Shown piece by piece: positions 7,141 through 15,684 of a stretch of 30,741 nucleotides of DNA. The notes beneath the pieces are model-generated. The model was not told where the DNA came from and did no database searches. It saw only the letters and a program-made list of their open reading frames with translations. Position 1 is the stretch's first letter. Each line of letters opens with the position of its first letter. Made by a program: the position numbers and the translations under genes. The DNA comes from CAYWHE01 sp964458125 (lineage in GTDB: Bacteria; Bacteroidota; Bacteroidia; AKYH767-A; OLB10): the NCBI GenBank assembly GCA_964458125.1, contig CAYWHE010000018.1, forward strand, positions 1 through 30,741, written 5' to 3'.

Positions 7141-7902
7141 ATGGTTCCACTGTCCGTCGTCATCATTACCCGTAATGAGGAACGCAACATCGCCCGTTGC
7201 CTTGACTCCGTGCGGGAAATAGCTGATGAGGTGGTGGTAATGGATTCTTTTTCCGAGGACAACACACGCGAAATTTGCCTGTCGCATGGTGCCCGTTTTG
7301 AGCAGCATACCTTTGACGGCTATGCACAGCAAAAAAACAGGGCTGTTGCCCATGCCAGGAACGACATCATCCTTTCTCTTGATGCCGACGAGGCATTGGG
7401 TGAAGAATTAAAAGCATCGGTGCTGCAGGTCAAAAAAAACATGAAAGCAGATGTTTATTTGATGAACCGGCTGACCAACTACTGCGGAACCTGGATCCGG
7501 CATGGGGGCTGGTACCCCGACAGGAAGCTTCGCCTCTATGACCGCAGGAAGGCCAAATGGGCCGGTGATTATGTGCATGAAAAACTGGAAATAAAGCCCG
7601 GTTCCCATACAGCCTTCTTAAAGGGCGATTTGCTCCATTACAGTTTCTACACCGTGGAAGAACACCGGAAGCAGGCCTTGAAATTTGCCGAACTGGCGGC
7701 CAGTTCCTTATTCGCTTCCGGAAAAAAATCATCCTGGCTAAAAATGCGTTATAAACCCTTTTCCCGGTTTGTCAAGGGGTATGTTTTTCAACTTGGTTTC
7801 CTGGACGGGGCAGCCGGGCTCCGCATTGCCCGGATCAGCGCATGGGCCTCCTACAGGCGGTACAGCCAACTTTACAAACTGCAGCATGGAGGACCAGGCT
7901 AA
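7141..7902 (+). CDS. GT2 glycosyltransferase, WaaE/KdtX-like
   Basis: A cytosolic or membrane-associated GT-A fold enzyme that uses a nucleotide sugar, of the WaaE/KdtX type that adds a glucose to the lipopolysaccharide inner core in some Proteobacteria. In this 253-residue reading the fold opens with LSVVIITRNEERNI (4-17); the metal-binding DADE lies at 81-84, WYPDRKLRLYD at 124-134 and the VHEKL segment at 145-149. The ATG at 7141 is chosen over an upstream in-frame GTG at 7060 because the conserved domain begins there and a -7 box precedes it. The last 17 bases overlap the next gene, also a glycosyltransferase, so translation is probably coupled. The acceptor is unknown; LPS core or a capsule-like glycan are both possible. 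Confidence 0.85.
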   Translation: MVPLSVVIITRNEERNIARCLDSVREIADEVVVMDSFSEDNTREICLSHGARFEQHTFDGYAQQKNRAVAHARNDIILSLDADEALGEELKASVLQVKKNMKADVYLMNRLTNYCGTWIRHGGWYPDRKLRLYDRRKAKWAGDYVHEKLEIKPGSHTAFLKGDLLHYSFYTVEEHRKQALKFAELAASSLFASGKKSSWLKMRYKPFSRFVKGYVFQLGFLDGAAGLRIARISAWASYRRYSQLYKLQHGGPG

Positions 7903-9034
7903 TCGCGTATCGGTTTTGCATGTGGCTACGGCCATGAGCTGGCGGGGCGGAGAACAGCAGGTGGCTTACCTGGTGATGTCACTGAGGGAAAAAGGCATAC
8001 GGCAGTTTATTTTATGCAGCAGCGGATCGGAAATGGAGAAGTTCTGTATCCGTGAGGACATTCCCTGTTTCACCTCAGTCAAAAGCGGAGGCTTCAGCCT
8101 GGCCTATTCAAGGATGATCAGAAACATCTGCCGCAGGGAATCCGTCCGGCTGGTCCACGCCCACGATTCACATGCACATTCCTTTGCCATATACGCAGCC
8201 GTCCTGTTCGGAAACAAAGCCCGGATCATTGTCAGCCGCCGGGTGGACTTCCCGGTCCGGAAAGGTTTTTTATCGTCCTTTAAGTACAATCATGCTTCGA
8301 TTGCCCGCATCATTTGCGTATCCGATAAAATCAGGTCCGTCACCGCCCCTGCCCTCTCCGATCCGGGCAAGCTGGTGACCATTCATTCCGGTATCGACTT
8401 GTCCCGTTTCCGTGATAAAAAAAATACGGGCATCCTCCGCAGGGACTACGGCTTTTCTCCCGGCATGAAAATTATTGCCAATATTTCAGCTTTGGCCCCT
8501 CACAAGGATTACCTGACGTTTACGGATACTGTTGCAATCCTGGTGCAGAAAAGGAAGGACTGCATCTTTCTCATGATCGGTGACGGCCCGGACAGGGAAA
8601 AAATCAAAAATTATATCACCTCCAAAGGCCTCGATGCGCATATCCTGATGACCGGTTTCCGTTCCGACATTGCCGGCATACTTCCCGAACTGGATGTCAT
8701 GCTCATCACTTCCGAAACCGAAGGACTGGGCACTTCCATCCTCGATGCCTTTGCCTGCAGGGTTCCTGTCGTGGCCACCAGGGCGGGAGGGATTCCGGAA
8801 CTCATCATCGATGAAAAAACAGGCCTGCTGGCCCCGGTAAAAGATCCCGCCAGGCTGGCCGCACAGGTGGAGCGACTGGTGACTGATAAGCAACTTGGAA
8901 AATCGCTTGCCGAAGGAGCCTGGCAACACCTGCAGCAGTTTACCCGTCAGGCTACGGCGGAAAAAACACTGACCGTTTACCGGCATGTGCTGCAGACTGA
9001 TTTACAGGATATACCCAACCAATACCGGAATTGA
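7886..9034 (+). CDS. GT4 glycosyltransferase
   Basis: A GT-B fold, retaining glycosyltransferase of family 4, using a nucleotide-activated sugar to extend a surface glycan. The 382-residue protein has the N-terminal Rossmann domain with WRGGEQQVAYL (19-29) and the C-terminal donor domain with HSGIDLSRF (167-175), IGDGPD (231-236) and SETEGLGTSILDAFA (276-290). The second acidic residue of the usual E-x7-E motif is D287 here. AGGIPELI follows at 300-307. The start at 7886 is preferred over one at 7769 because the extra 39 residues only translate the preceding gene in another frame. It overlaps the GT2 gene by 17 bases and precedes gpx by three. Confidence 0.87.
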   Translation: MEDQANRVSVLHVATAMSWRGGEQQVAYLVMSLREKGIRQFILCSSGSEMEKFCIREDIPCFTSVKSGGFSLAYSRMIRNICRRESVRLVHAHDSHAHSFAIYAAVLFGNKARIIVSRRVDFPVRKGFLSSFKYNHASIARIICVSDKIRSVTAPALSDPGKLVTIHSGIDLSRFRDKKNTGILRRDYGFSPGMKIIANISALAPHKDYLTFTDTVAILVQKRKDCIFLMIGDGPDREKIKNYITSKGLDAHILMTGFRSDIAGILPELDVMLITSETEGLGTSILDAFACRVPVVATRAGGIPELIIDEKTGLLAPVKDPARLAAQVERLVTDKQLGKSLAEGAWQHLQQFTRQATAEKTLTVYRHVLQTDLQDIPNQYRN

Positions 9035-9037
9035 TTC

Positions 9038-9628
9038 ATGAGCATTCCCTTCCCCTGGAATAAAATTATTTATCCTTTCCTGAAACTGATGAACAGGAAT
9101 CAGCGGGACCAGGTCATCAGCAGACCGGAATCACGTCCGGTTAAAAGTGACGGCATGTTCCACCACTTTTCCATCCGGAGCATTTCCGGTGGTGAAATCC
9201 GGTTTTCTGATTTTAAGGGAAAAAAGGTATTACTTGTGAATACGGCATCAGCCTGCGGTTATACCCATCAGTATGCCGGGCTGGAAAAACTTTACCGCCA
9301 ACGCCAGGACAACCTCGTTATCCTGGCGTTTCCCTCCAATGATTTTGGAAAACAGGAACCCGGAACCTCCACCGAAATAGAAGACTTTTGTAAAAACAAC
9401 TACCACATCACCTTCCCGGTTACCGAAAAAATCCATGTCGTGGGATCCGCCACACACCCCATATACCAATGGCTTTCCGGTAAAAACCAGAACGGCTGGA
9501 ACGAGGCCAGACCAACCTGGAATTTCAGCAAGTACCTGGTGGATGAACAGGGTGAATTGGCCGCCTTTTTTTCCTGCAAAACCGATCCGCTTGAAAAAAC
9601 ATTAACCTCCTTCCTTGGCAACTCCTGA
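9038..9628 (+). CDS. Glutathione peroxidase family thiol peroxidase
   Basis: Reduces hydroperoxides, most likely with thioredoxin as electron donor, as bacterial Cys-type members usually do. The peroxidatic cysteine is C73 in NTASACGYT (68-76), the FPSNDFGKQEPG loop (98-109) carries Q106, W161-N162 complete the catalytic tetrad, and C118 in the FC-x7-FP segment is the likely resolving cysteine. The protein has 196 residues, about 35-40 more than usual, because of a basic N-terminal extension (residues 1-39) with a short hydrophobic stretch, IIYPFLKLM. An internal ATG at residue 40 would give a normal-length enzyme. It lies three bases after the GT4 gene and one base before uvrC, so it is part of that transcript. 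Confidence 0.88.
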   Translation: MSIPFPWNKIIYPFLKLMNRNQRDQVISRPESRPVKSDGMFHHFSIRSISGGEIRFSDFKGKKVLLVNTASACGYTHQYAGLEKLYRQRQDNLVILAFPSNDFGKQEPGTSTEIEDFCKNNYHITFPVTEKIHVVGSATHPIYQWLSGKNQNGWNEARPTWNFSKYLVDEQGELAAFFSCKTDPLEKTLTSFLGNS

Positions 9629-9629
9629 T

Positions 9630-11438
9630 ATGAGCAGGGAAAACGAACATATTCAGTCATTGATCGGCTCACTTCCCGATAGTCCCGGTGTATATCAATA
9701 TTTCAACCAGGCCGGTCAGATCATTTATGTCGGTAAGGCCAAGAGCCTGAAGAAAAGAGTGAGCAGCTATTTTGTAAAAACCCATGAAAACGGCAAGACG
9801 GCAATCCTGGTCAGGCAGATTGCCGACATCAGGGTGATTGTGGTGGAAACGGAATACGATGCCCTTTTGCTGGAAAACAACCTCATTAAAAAACACCAGC
9901 CGCGGTATAACATCAACCTCAAGGATGACAAGACCTATCCCTGGATCGTGATTAAAAACGAACGGTTTCCCCGCGTGTTTCACACCCGCAAATTCATCCG
10001 TGACGGATCCCAGTATTTCGGGCCTTACGCTTCCGGCGCCATGGTGCATACGCTGCTGGAGATGATCAACCAGCTTTATAAACTCCGCAACTGCAGCCTC
10101 CGGCTCACAAAGGAAAATATCGAAGGTAAAAAATTCAGGGTCTGCCTGGAATACCATATCGGCAACTGCAAGGGCCCTTGTGAGGGAAAACAGGAAGAGG
10201 CCGATTACATGGCCGGCATTGGGGAAATCAGGGAGATCCTGAAAGGAAACATTCAAACCGTCATGCAGCACCTGGAAAAAAAAATGAAGGAATATGCCGG
10301 GAACCATGAATTTGAAATGGCCCAGGTGATCAAGATGAAAATCGATACCCTGGAGAAATACAAAGGCAAATCGATAATCGTCCATGCATCCATTCACAAC
10401 GTAGATGTTTTTTCCATCGTAACAGATGCCCTGAATGCCTATGTGAATTACATGAAGGTGCTGAACGGGGCCATCGTGCAGGCCCATACCATTGAACTGA
10501 AGAAGAAACTGGAAGAGACGCCCGAAGAACTGCTCGGCATCGCTTTTGCCGAACTGCGAACGAGGTATCACAGCACGGCAACGGAAGTGCTGGTGCCGGT
10601 TTTGCCCGACGTGGAAGTGCCGGGCGTACATTTTGTCATCCCGAAAATCGGGGACAAAAAGCATTTGCTCAGCCTGTCGGAAAAAAATGTGCGGTATTAC
10701 ATGAAGGAGCGGAACGATCAGTACGACCGCCTCAACCCGGAACACCGGACCGAAAGGCTGCTGACGCTGATGCAAAAAGACCTTCGCCTGAAGGAAATGC
10801 CCAGGCATATTGAATGTTTCGACAACTCCAACATACAGGGCGATTTCCCGGTTGCCGCCATGAGCGTATTCAGGGATGCCCGTCCATCAAAAAAAGATTA
10901 CCGTCATTTCAATATTAAAACCGTGGAAGGCCCCGATGACTTTGCCTCCATGGAAGAGGTGATTTACAGGAGGTATAAACGCATGCTGGAAGAAAACCAG
11001 GAACTCCCCCAGCTCATCGTGATTGACGGGGGAAAGGGACAACTCGGGGCCGCCCTGAAAAGTCTTGAATCACTTGGTTTGCGAGGTAAAATCAGCATCA
11101 TCGGCATTGCCAAAAAACTGGAAGAAATATATTATCCCGGTGATTCTGTTCCCCTTTACCTGGATAAAAAAGGGGAAACGCTGAAAATTATCCAGCAGCT
11201 CCGTGATGAGGTTCATCGTTTCGGCATCGCCCATCACCGGAACAAAAGAAGCAAGGGGCTGATCCATACGGAGCTCCGCGATATTCCCGGAATCGGGGAA
11301 GCCACCGCTGCAAGCCTGTTACAGCAATTCAAGTCGGTTAAAAAAATCAAGGAGGCTTCCCTGCACGAAATGGAAATGCTGGTTGGAAAAGCAAAAGCCG
11401 CTGTGGTTTATTCTTATTTTCACCCGGAAGCGCAATAG
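9630..11438 (+). CDS. uvrC: Excinuclease ABC subunit C
   Basis: The dual-incision nuclease of nucleotide excision repair, which cuts on both sides of damage marked by UvrA and UvrB. In the 602-residue protein, the GIY-YIG domain that makes the 3' cut covers ~11-90 (GVY at 20-22, YVG at 33-35). Four cysteines, C155, C172, C180 and C184, match the iron-sulfur-binding set in UvrC. The UVR helix pair for UvrB contact lies at ~214-244. The RNase H-like domain that makes the 5' cut starts with CFDNSN (D398 and D466 are likely catalytic). Helix-hairpin-helix motifs end the protein (LRDIPGIGEATA). The ATG at 9630 is chosen over an in-frame TTG inside gpx at 9615. Its place inside a glycan locus is odd. 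Confidence 0.96.
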   Translation: MSRENEHIQSLIGSLPDSPGVYQYFNQAGQIIYVGKAKSLKKRVSSYFVKTHENGKTAILVRQIADIRVIVVETEYDALLLENNLIKKHQPRYNINLKDDKTYPWIVIKNERFPRVFHTRKFIRDGSQYFGPYASGAMVHTLLEMINQLYKLRNCSLRLTKENIEGKKFRVCLEYHIGNCKGPCEGKQEEADYMAGIGEIREILKGNIQTVMQHLEKKMKEYAGNHEFEMAQVIKMKIDTLEKYKGKSIIVHASIHNVDVFSIVTDALNAYVNYMKVLNGAIVQAHTIELKKKLEETPEELLGIAFAELRTRYHSTATEVLVPVLPDVEVPGVHFVIPKIGDKKHLLSLSEKNVRYYMKERNDQYDRLNPEHRTERLLTLMQKDLRLKEMPRHIECFDNSNIQGDFPVAAMSVFRDARPSKKDYRHFNIKTVEGPDDFASMEEVIYRRYKRMLEENQELPQLIVIDGGKGQLGAALKSLESLGLRGKISIIGIAKKLEEIYYPGDSVPLYLDKKGETLKIIQQLRDEVHRFGIAHHRNKRSKGLIHTELRDIPGIGEATAASLLQQFKSVKKIKEASLHEMEMLVGKAKAAVVYSYFHPEAQ

Positions 11439-11670
11439 GTTCCTGGTTATTCAGGGCATAGTCAACAACCAAAGATACTGCCGGAATGGCCAGCTGAGCA
11501 CAGCAATACGCGCCATACGGGGAGGTTGGCATGACGCCATATACCGAAATATCCTTACCAACCGCCTTAACCTTCCTGATCTTTCCGGTTTTCATGGCTT
11601 TTATAACCTTCCAAACTTTCCGTATTGTTCCTTCCTTTTTATTCAGCTGTAAAAATGTATCTTTATCCAC
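11347..11670 (-). CDS. Doubtful small antisense ORF (107 aa)
   Basis: An open frame on the minus strand fills the only sizeable gap in this run (11439-11690) and overlaps the 3' end of uvrC by 92 bases. The predicted product begins with a basic, helix-prone stretch (many K and R in residues 11-40) followed by a more hydrophobic part with VSLVVDYAL. Codon choice looks ordinary for the neighbours. I recognise no family. The overlap with uvrC, the lack of a visible promoter and the start only 20 bases from the divergent radical SAM gene argue against it. It may be a chance frame or a decayed gene. Confidence 0.2.
   Translation of the reverse strand: MDKDTFLQLNKKEGTIRKVWKVIKAMKTGKIRKVKAVGKDISVYGVMPTSPYGAYCCAQLAIPAVSLVVDYALNNQEPIALPGENKNKPQRLLLFQPAFPFRAGKPP
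11658..11665 (+). promoter_or_regulatory. Candidate -7 box for the radical SAM gene
   Basis: TATCTTTA matches TAnnTTTG at seven of eight positions and lies 25 bases before the ATG at 11691. It overlaps an upstream in-frame ATG (11655), which supports the downstream start. Confidence 0.4.
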
Positions 11671-11690
11671 CGAAAACCGGACCAGGTTAC

Positions 11691-13190
11691 ATGAAGCTTT
11701 TATTATTCAATCCGAGAAGTAATTTCCATAAGCCCCGGATTCCCAACTCCATCCTGCAGGTGGCAGCCTCGGTGGAAGGGTTTCATGAATATGTGCTGGT
11801 GGACGGGAACCTGGAAGAGGATCCCTGGAATAAAATCCATTCCTCCCTGGCTGATGGGACCATTCAGGTGGCGGGATTTACGGTGATGCCCGGGCCCCAG
11901 TTGAAACAGGCCATTCCCTACGCCAAAAAAATACGGGAACTTTTTCCAAAACTGATCATGGTATGGGGAGGATATTTTCCTTCGAACCAGTATAAAACGG
12001 TTCTTGATTCCGGGTTTGTGGATTATATCATTAACGGTCCGGGCGACAGGGCCTTTCCCTTGCTGTTGGCAGCCATTGAAACCGGGTCCGATGTGGATCA
12101 GATCCAGAATCTCATTTATAAAAAGCAGGGAGAAATCAAACTGACCCGCAAGGATGAGTTATATGATCTTGATTCCCTGCCTGATCTTCCTTACGAAAAA
12201 TTAAACGGATTTTATCCGCTTACCCGGTACCTGGGCCGGACGTATCTCGGAAGCAAAACCATCGCCTACCATTCCAGTTTCGGCTGTCCCTTCACCTGTT
12301 CCTTCTGTGCGGTGGTTCCCATTTACAATGCGCGCTGGAAAGGGAAGTCAGCTGAAGGTATTTACAGGGACATCCGGTTGCTGAAGGAAAATTACGGAGG
12401 CAATGCCATTGAGTTTCACGATAACAATTTCTTTGTTTCTGAAAAAAGAACCGTTGAATTTTCCAGGCTTATGCTGCGGGACCAAATGAACTGGTGGGGG
12501 GAAGGTCGTATTGATACACTGGCTAAATACTCCGATGAGTCGCTGGATCTGATGCGAAGGGCCGGCTGCCGGATGATTTTTTTCGGTGCCGAAACCGGCA
12601 GCGATGCCATCCTGAAAAAGATGGATAAAGGCGGAACCCAAACCGGTGCCCAAATCATGGCCTTTGCACAACGTCTCAAAAAGTTTGATATCATTCCCGA
12701 ATACTCTTTTGTACTGGGACTACCCGGTGATTCTCCCGAAGCCGTTATGAAACAAATTGATGAGGATATTGAATTCATCCGAAGCATCAAGGAAATCAAC
12801 CCCGATACGGAAATCATCATCTACGTATACAGTCCTGTTCCTGTGGAAGGCAGCGACATGTACCGGGAGGTTGTCGCTTCCGGATTCCGGTTCCCGCTAA
12901 AATTGGAGGACTGGCTGAGCCCCGTCTGGGAAAATTTCGATTTGCGGAAGAATCCACTTACGCCCTGGCTGACTCCTGAAATGGTGGATAAGATCCGTGA
13001 TTTTGAAACCGTGCTGAACGGCTATTACCCGACCGTTTCCGACATCAAGCTGAAACCCGTCCATAAAAAATGGATGAAACGGTTGTCAGCCCTTCGTTAT
13101 AAAAGTAAATCCTATCGATATCCCTATGAAATCAAAGCCCTTCAGAAATTCTGGCTCCGCTACCGGCAGCCGGAAACAGAAGGGTTCTGA
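11691..13190 (+). CDS. B12-binding-type radical SAM protein
   Basis: A radical S-adenosylmethionine enzyme with an N-terminal cobalamin-binding-type Rossmann domain (~1-125; GFTVMPGPQ near 62-70, WGGYFPS near 92-98). The radical SAM barrel follows with the iron-sulfur motif C199-x3-C203-x2-C206. The histidine that contacts cobalt in the classical DxHxxG motif is not evident, so cobalamin, if bound, would be held without it. The 499-residue length fits the family. Related enzymes carry out methylations or rearrangements on unreactive carbons; substrate is unknown. The start at 11691 (MKLLLFNPR) is preferred over 11655 and 11625. It stands 11 bases before a Wzz-like gene, so it may modify a lipid, a sugar or a polymer of that locus. 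That role is inference. Confidence 0.83.
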   Translation: MKLLLFNPRSNFHKPRIPNSILQVAASVEGFHEYVLVDGNLEEDPWNKIHSSLADGTIQVAGFTVMPGPQLKQAIPYAKKIRELFPKLIMVWGGYFPSNQYKTVLDSGFVDYIINGPGDRAFPLLLAAIETGSDVDQIQNLIYKKQGEIKLTRKDELYDLDSLPDLPYEKLNGFYPLTRYLGRTYLGSKTIAYHSSFGCPFTCSFCAVVPIYNARWKGKSAEGIYRDIRLLKENYGGNAIEFHDNNFFVSEKRTVEFSRLMLRDQMNWWGEGRIDTLAKYSDESLDLMRRAGCRMIFFGAETGSDAILKKMDKGGTQTGAQIMAFAQRLKKFDIIPEYSFVLGLPGDSPEAVMKQIDEDIEFIRSIKEINPDTEIIIYVYSPVPVEGSDMYREVVASGFRFPLKLEDWLSPVWENFDLRKNPLTPWLTPEMVDKIRDFETVLNGYYPTVSDIKLKPVHKKWMKRLSALRYKSKSYRYPYEIKALQKFWLRYRQPETEGF

Positions 13191-13201
13191 AATTCCGTTG
13201 C

Positions 13202-14197
13202 ATGAACCAACCTGCTAATTCCAGCCCGGATACACCGGGTATACGTTTACTCCGGATCCTGCTGAAGTGGTATAAGCCCATCCTGCTCATCACCTTTTTT
13301 GCGGCAACCGGGGCCCTTGTTTTTACATCCCCCTATTTTATGCCGCCCTATTACAAATCGGAGGTGATCTTTTATCCCCCTGGAACCAATTCCAACAAAA
13401 TCCTGATTGAGAAGGATCCCCGCTTCGGAGCGGATAAGGAGATTGACGAACAGATCCAGATCCTGAAATCAAGCGTGGTCAGGGATTCCATTATCAGCGC
13501 CTACCATCTGGTCAGTCATTATCAAATTGATACCACGAAAAAGGCCTGGGCGTATTATTTTTACAGGCAGCTGGAAAACAACATTACCATTGAACGGACC
13601 CGTTACAACAGCATATCGGTAAAGGTTTACGACACGGATCCCGTTTTAGCCGCCACCCTTGCCAACGACATGGTCCGGCTCGGGGATGAAGTAAAAAGCG
13701 CCATTATCAAAGCGAACCTGCAGAAAGCCTTTGAATCCGTTTCGAGGGAATATTTTGAGAAGTCCAAGCAACTCGATGAAGTCATCTCCTCCCTGAATAA
13801 ATTCATCGAACATCCCATCTCCACCCATGTTACCCGGAAGGATAAGTCGAGCGTGGAAAAACTGAAAGAACAACTTGATCTCCAGGCAGCAATTGAAAAG
13901 GCAAAAGGCGGCGGGCAACTATCCCAAATGGAATCGCTGTATCATTACCAGCTTTTATTGCAGCAGCTTGGCGAAATTGAATCGAGTTATTTCCAGGCAT
14001 ACCTCAGTTTGAACAGCTCCATACCTTCCTGTTACATCATTACGCCTGCCGAAGTGACCAATAAAAAGGCCGGCCCCAGACGCGCCCTGTTGGTGGCCAT
14101 TTCATTGTTAGCAGGCTTTTCACTGGGCACGGGTATGGTGGTGGCCATCAACTGGTTCGGAACGGTCAGGAAAATTGTTACCGGCACGGAAGCATGA
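13202..14197 (+). CDS. Wzz-like polysaccharide chain-length protein
   Basis: An inner-membrane polysaccharide co-polymerase, which sets the chain length of Wzy-made glycans. The 331 residues show the classical layout: a transmembrane segment near 27-47, a large periplasmic part with the conserved YKSEVIFYPP strand (51-60), a predicted coiled-coil stretch near 170-265 and a second transmembrane segment near 294-315. There is no cytoplasmic tyrosine-kinase domain, and the proline-rich motif before the last helix is poorly kept. The stop overlaps the start of the next gene (ATGA), so the Wzy-like protein is made together with it. The radical SAM gene ends 11 bases upstream. Confidence 0.78.
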   Translation: MNQPANSSPDTPGIRLLRILLKWYKPILLITFFAATGALVFTSPYFMPPYYKSEVIFYPPGTNSNKILIEKDPRFGADKEIDEQIQILKSSVVRDSIISAYHLVSHYQIDTTKKAWAYYFYRQLENNITIERTRYNSISVKVYDTDPVLAATLANDMVRLGDEVKSAIIKANLQKAFESVSREYFEKSKQLDEVISSLNKFIEHPISTHVTRKDKSSVEKLKEQLDLQAAIEKAKGGGQLSQMESLYHYQLLLQQLGEIESSYFQAYLSLNSSIPSCYIITPAEVTNKKAGPRRALLVAISLLAGFSLGTGMVVAINWFGTVRKIVTGTEA

Positions 14198-15684
14198 CCG
14201 CCAGACAGGCAAGAAGATTTATATATTTATCCGGCGGACTGCTGTTGACCCTTCTCTTTTATTTACTGGTGATCCATCAGCAACTGATCCTGCTGTACGG
14301 ATTATCCCTTGTTTTCCTGATGACCGCATTCGTGTTTTCATTTCTTTCACCCCGTCCATTATTCCTGCTGCTGGCTTTTTGCCTCCCGCTTTCAGCCAGA
14401 TATGGCCTGGAGCAGCTGGGAACGGTGATGATCCTGCCGTCTGAAGCGCTGGAAGGCTGGCTGCTGCTGCTATTTGGCTTCCGGCTTTTTACTACAGGGT
14501 CCCGCAGCGGAAAAGCGTTTCTGCTCCATCCCGTTACCATTGCCCTATACGTTTACCTGGCCGGTTCATTACTTTCGGCCCTGACATCTGCCATGCCGCT
14601 GGTTTCCTTCAAATCACTCGTGGTCAGGCTTACGTATACAGGGGTGTATTATTTCCTGCTTTATGAAGCGATGGCCGCGCCGGATACAACCGTTAAAAAG
14701 CTGTTCTCCTGGTATGGTTCAGCGCTTGCCCTGGTGGTGGCTTACACGATTTACCGTCATGCCGGTTATCATTTCAGCAAGGACACCTCCGGCATCGTGG
14801 CCCTCCCGTTTTTTAATGATCACACCATATACAGCGCCTGTATTGCCCTGGTACTTCCTTTGTTCATCATCCTTGCCGGAAATAAATTCAATGAAAGCGG
14901 AAGAATTTTTCCAATCTTCGTATACAGGTTACTGGTACTGCTCTTCCTGGCAGGTATTTTCTTTTCCTATTGCCGGGCGACCTGGGTCAGCCTGGCCGCT
15001 GCATGCCTGTTTGCAGGGCTTCTGATGATCCGTTTTCGCCCGTCCTGGCTGTTGGCCGGTTTGTGCATCGCCTCCATCCTGCTCTATCTCAACCGGGAAA
15101 TGGTCCTGGATACCTTCCGTGAAAACCGGTATGATTCCAATGCGCGCGGGGCCGGGCTCGAGGAGCAAACACGGTCCATCACCAATATCAGCAGCGATGA
15201 AAGCAACGGGGAAAGGCTGAACCGGTGGAAATGTGCCATACGCATGATTGCTGAACGCCCGCTGACGGGATTCGGCTCCGGCACGTACCAGTTCCAATAC
15301 CTGTTTTACCAGCGGGCGGATGAGATGACACGCATCAGCGTAACCAATCCCAACCACATTGAAAAAGGTCATGGAGGTTCGGCTCACAATGAATACCTGC
15401 TGGCCTTTTCCGAAGGAGGCCTGATGGTGTTTCTTCCGTTTGTATTCATCCTCCTGCTGGTCTTCTACCGGGGGATGAAGAATCAATACCGGCTGAAGGA
15501 CCCTGCTTTAAAAAAAACACATGCCGCCCTGCTCATCGGGCTGGCAACCTATGTGGCGCATGGCTTTTTTAACAACTTCCTCGACACCGACAAAGCCGCT
15601 TTTCTTTTCTGGTCCATTATCCTGTCCCTCGTGGTGATCGACCTGCAACTCCGCCGGCCCGGAACACAAATGGGGCAATCATGA
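14194..15684 (+). CDS. O-antigen polymerase / ligase-like membrane protein
   Basis: A polytopic inner-membrane protein of the Wzy_C / WaaL type, which either polymerises lipid-linked repeat units in the periplasm or joins the finished glycan to an acceptor. The 496 residues contain about ten to twelve hydrophobic segments and a long periplasmic loop (~300-400) with GHGGSAHNEYLLAFSEGG near 390-407, the H-N-x-Y-L signature region of the family. Polymerase and ligase cannot be told apart from sequence. It is coupled by ATGA overlaps to the Wzz-like gene before it and the GT87-like gene after it, which favours a role in a Wzz/Wzy system. No Wzx flippase is present in the window. Confidence 0.8.
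   Translation: MTARQARRFIYLSGGLLLTLLFYLLVIHQQLILLYGLSLVFLMTAFVFSFLSPRPLFLLLAFCLPLSARYGLEQLGTVMILPSEALEGWLLLLFGFRLFTTGSRSGKAFLLHPVTIALYVYLAGSLLSALTSAMPLVSFKSLVVRLTYTGVYYFLLYEAMAAPDTTVKKLFSWYGSALALVVAYTIYRHAGYHFSKDTSGIVALPFFNDHTIYSACIALVLPLFIILAGNKFNESGRIFPIFVYRLLVLLFLAGIFFSYCRATWVSLAAACLFAGLLMIRFRPSWLLAGLCIASILLYLNREMVLDTFRENRYDSNARGAGLEEQTRSITNISSDESNGERLNRWKCAIRMIAERPLTGFGSGTYQFQYLFYQRADEMTRISVTNPNHIEKGHGGSAHNEYLLAFSEGGLMVFLPFVFILLLVFYRGMKNQYRLKDPALKKTHAALLIGLATYVAHGFFNNFLDTDKAAFLFWSIILSLVVIDLQLRRPGTQMGQS

Noticed and set aside
9669..10808. Long antisense ORF (379 codons) opposite uvrC
   Set aside because: It lies wholly within uvrC, is rich in H and F in the way reverse frames of coding DNA are, and matches no family; uvrC is certain.
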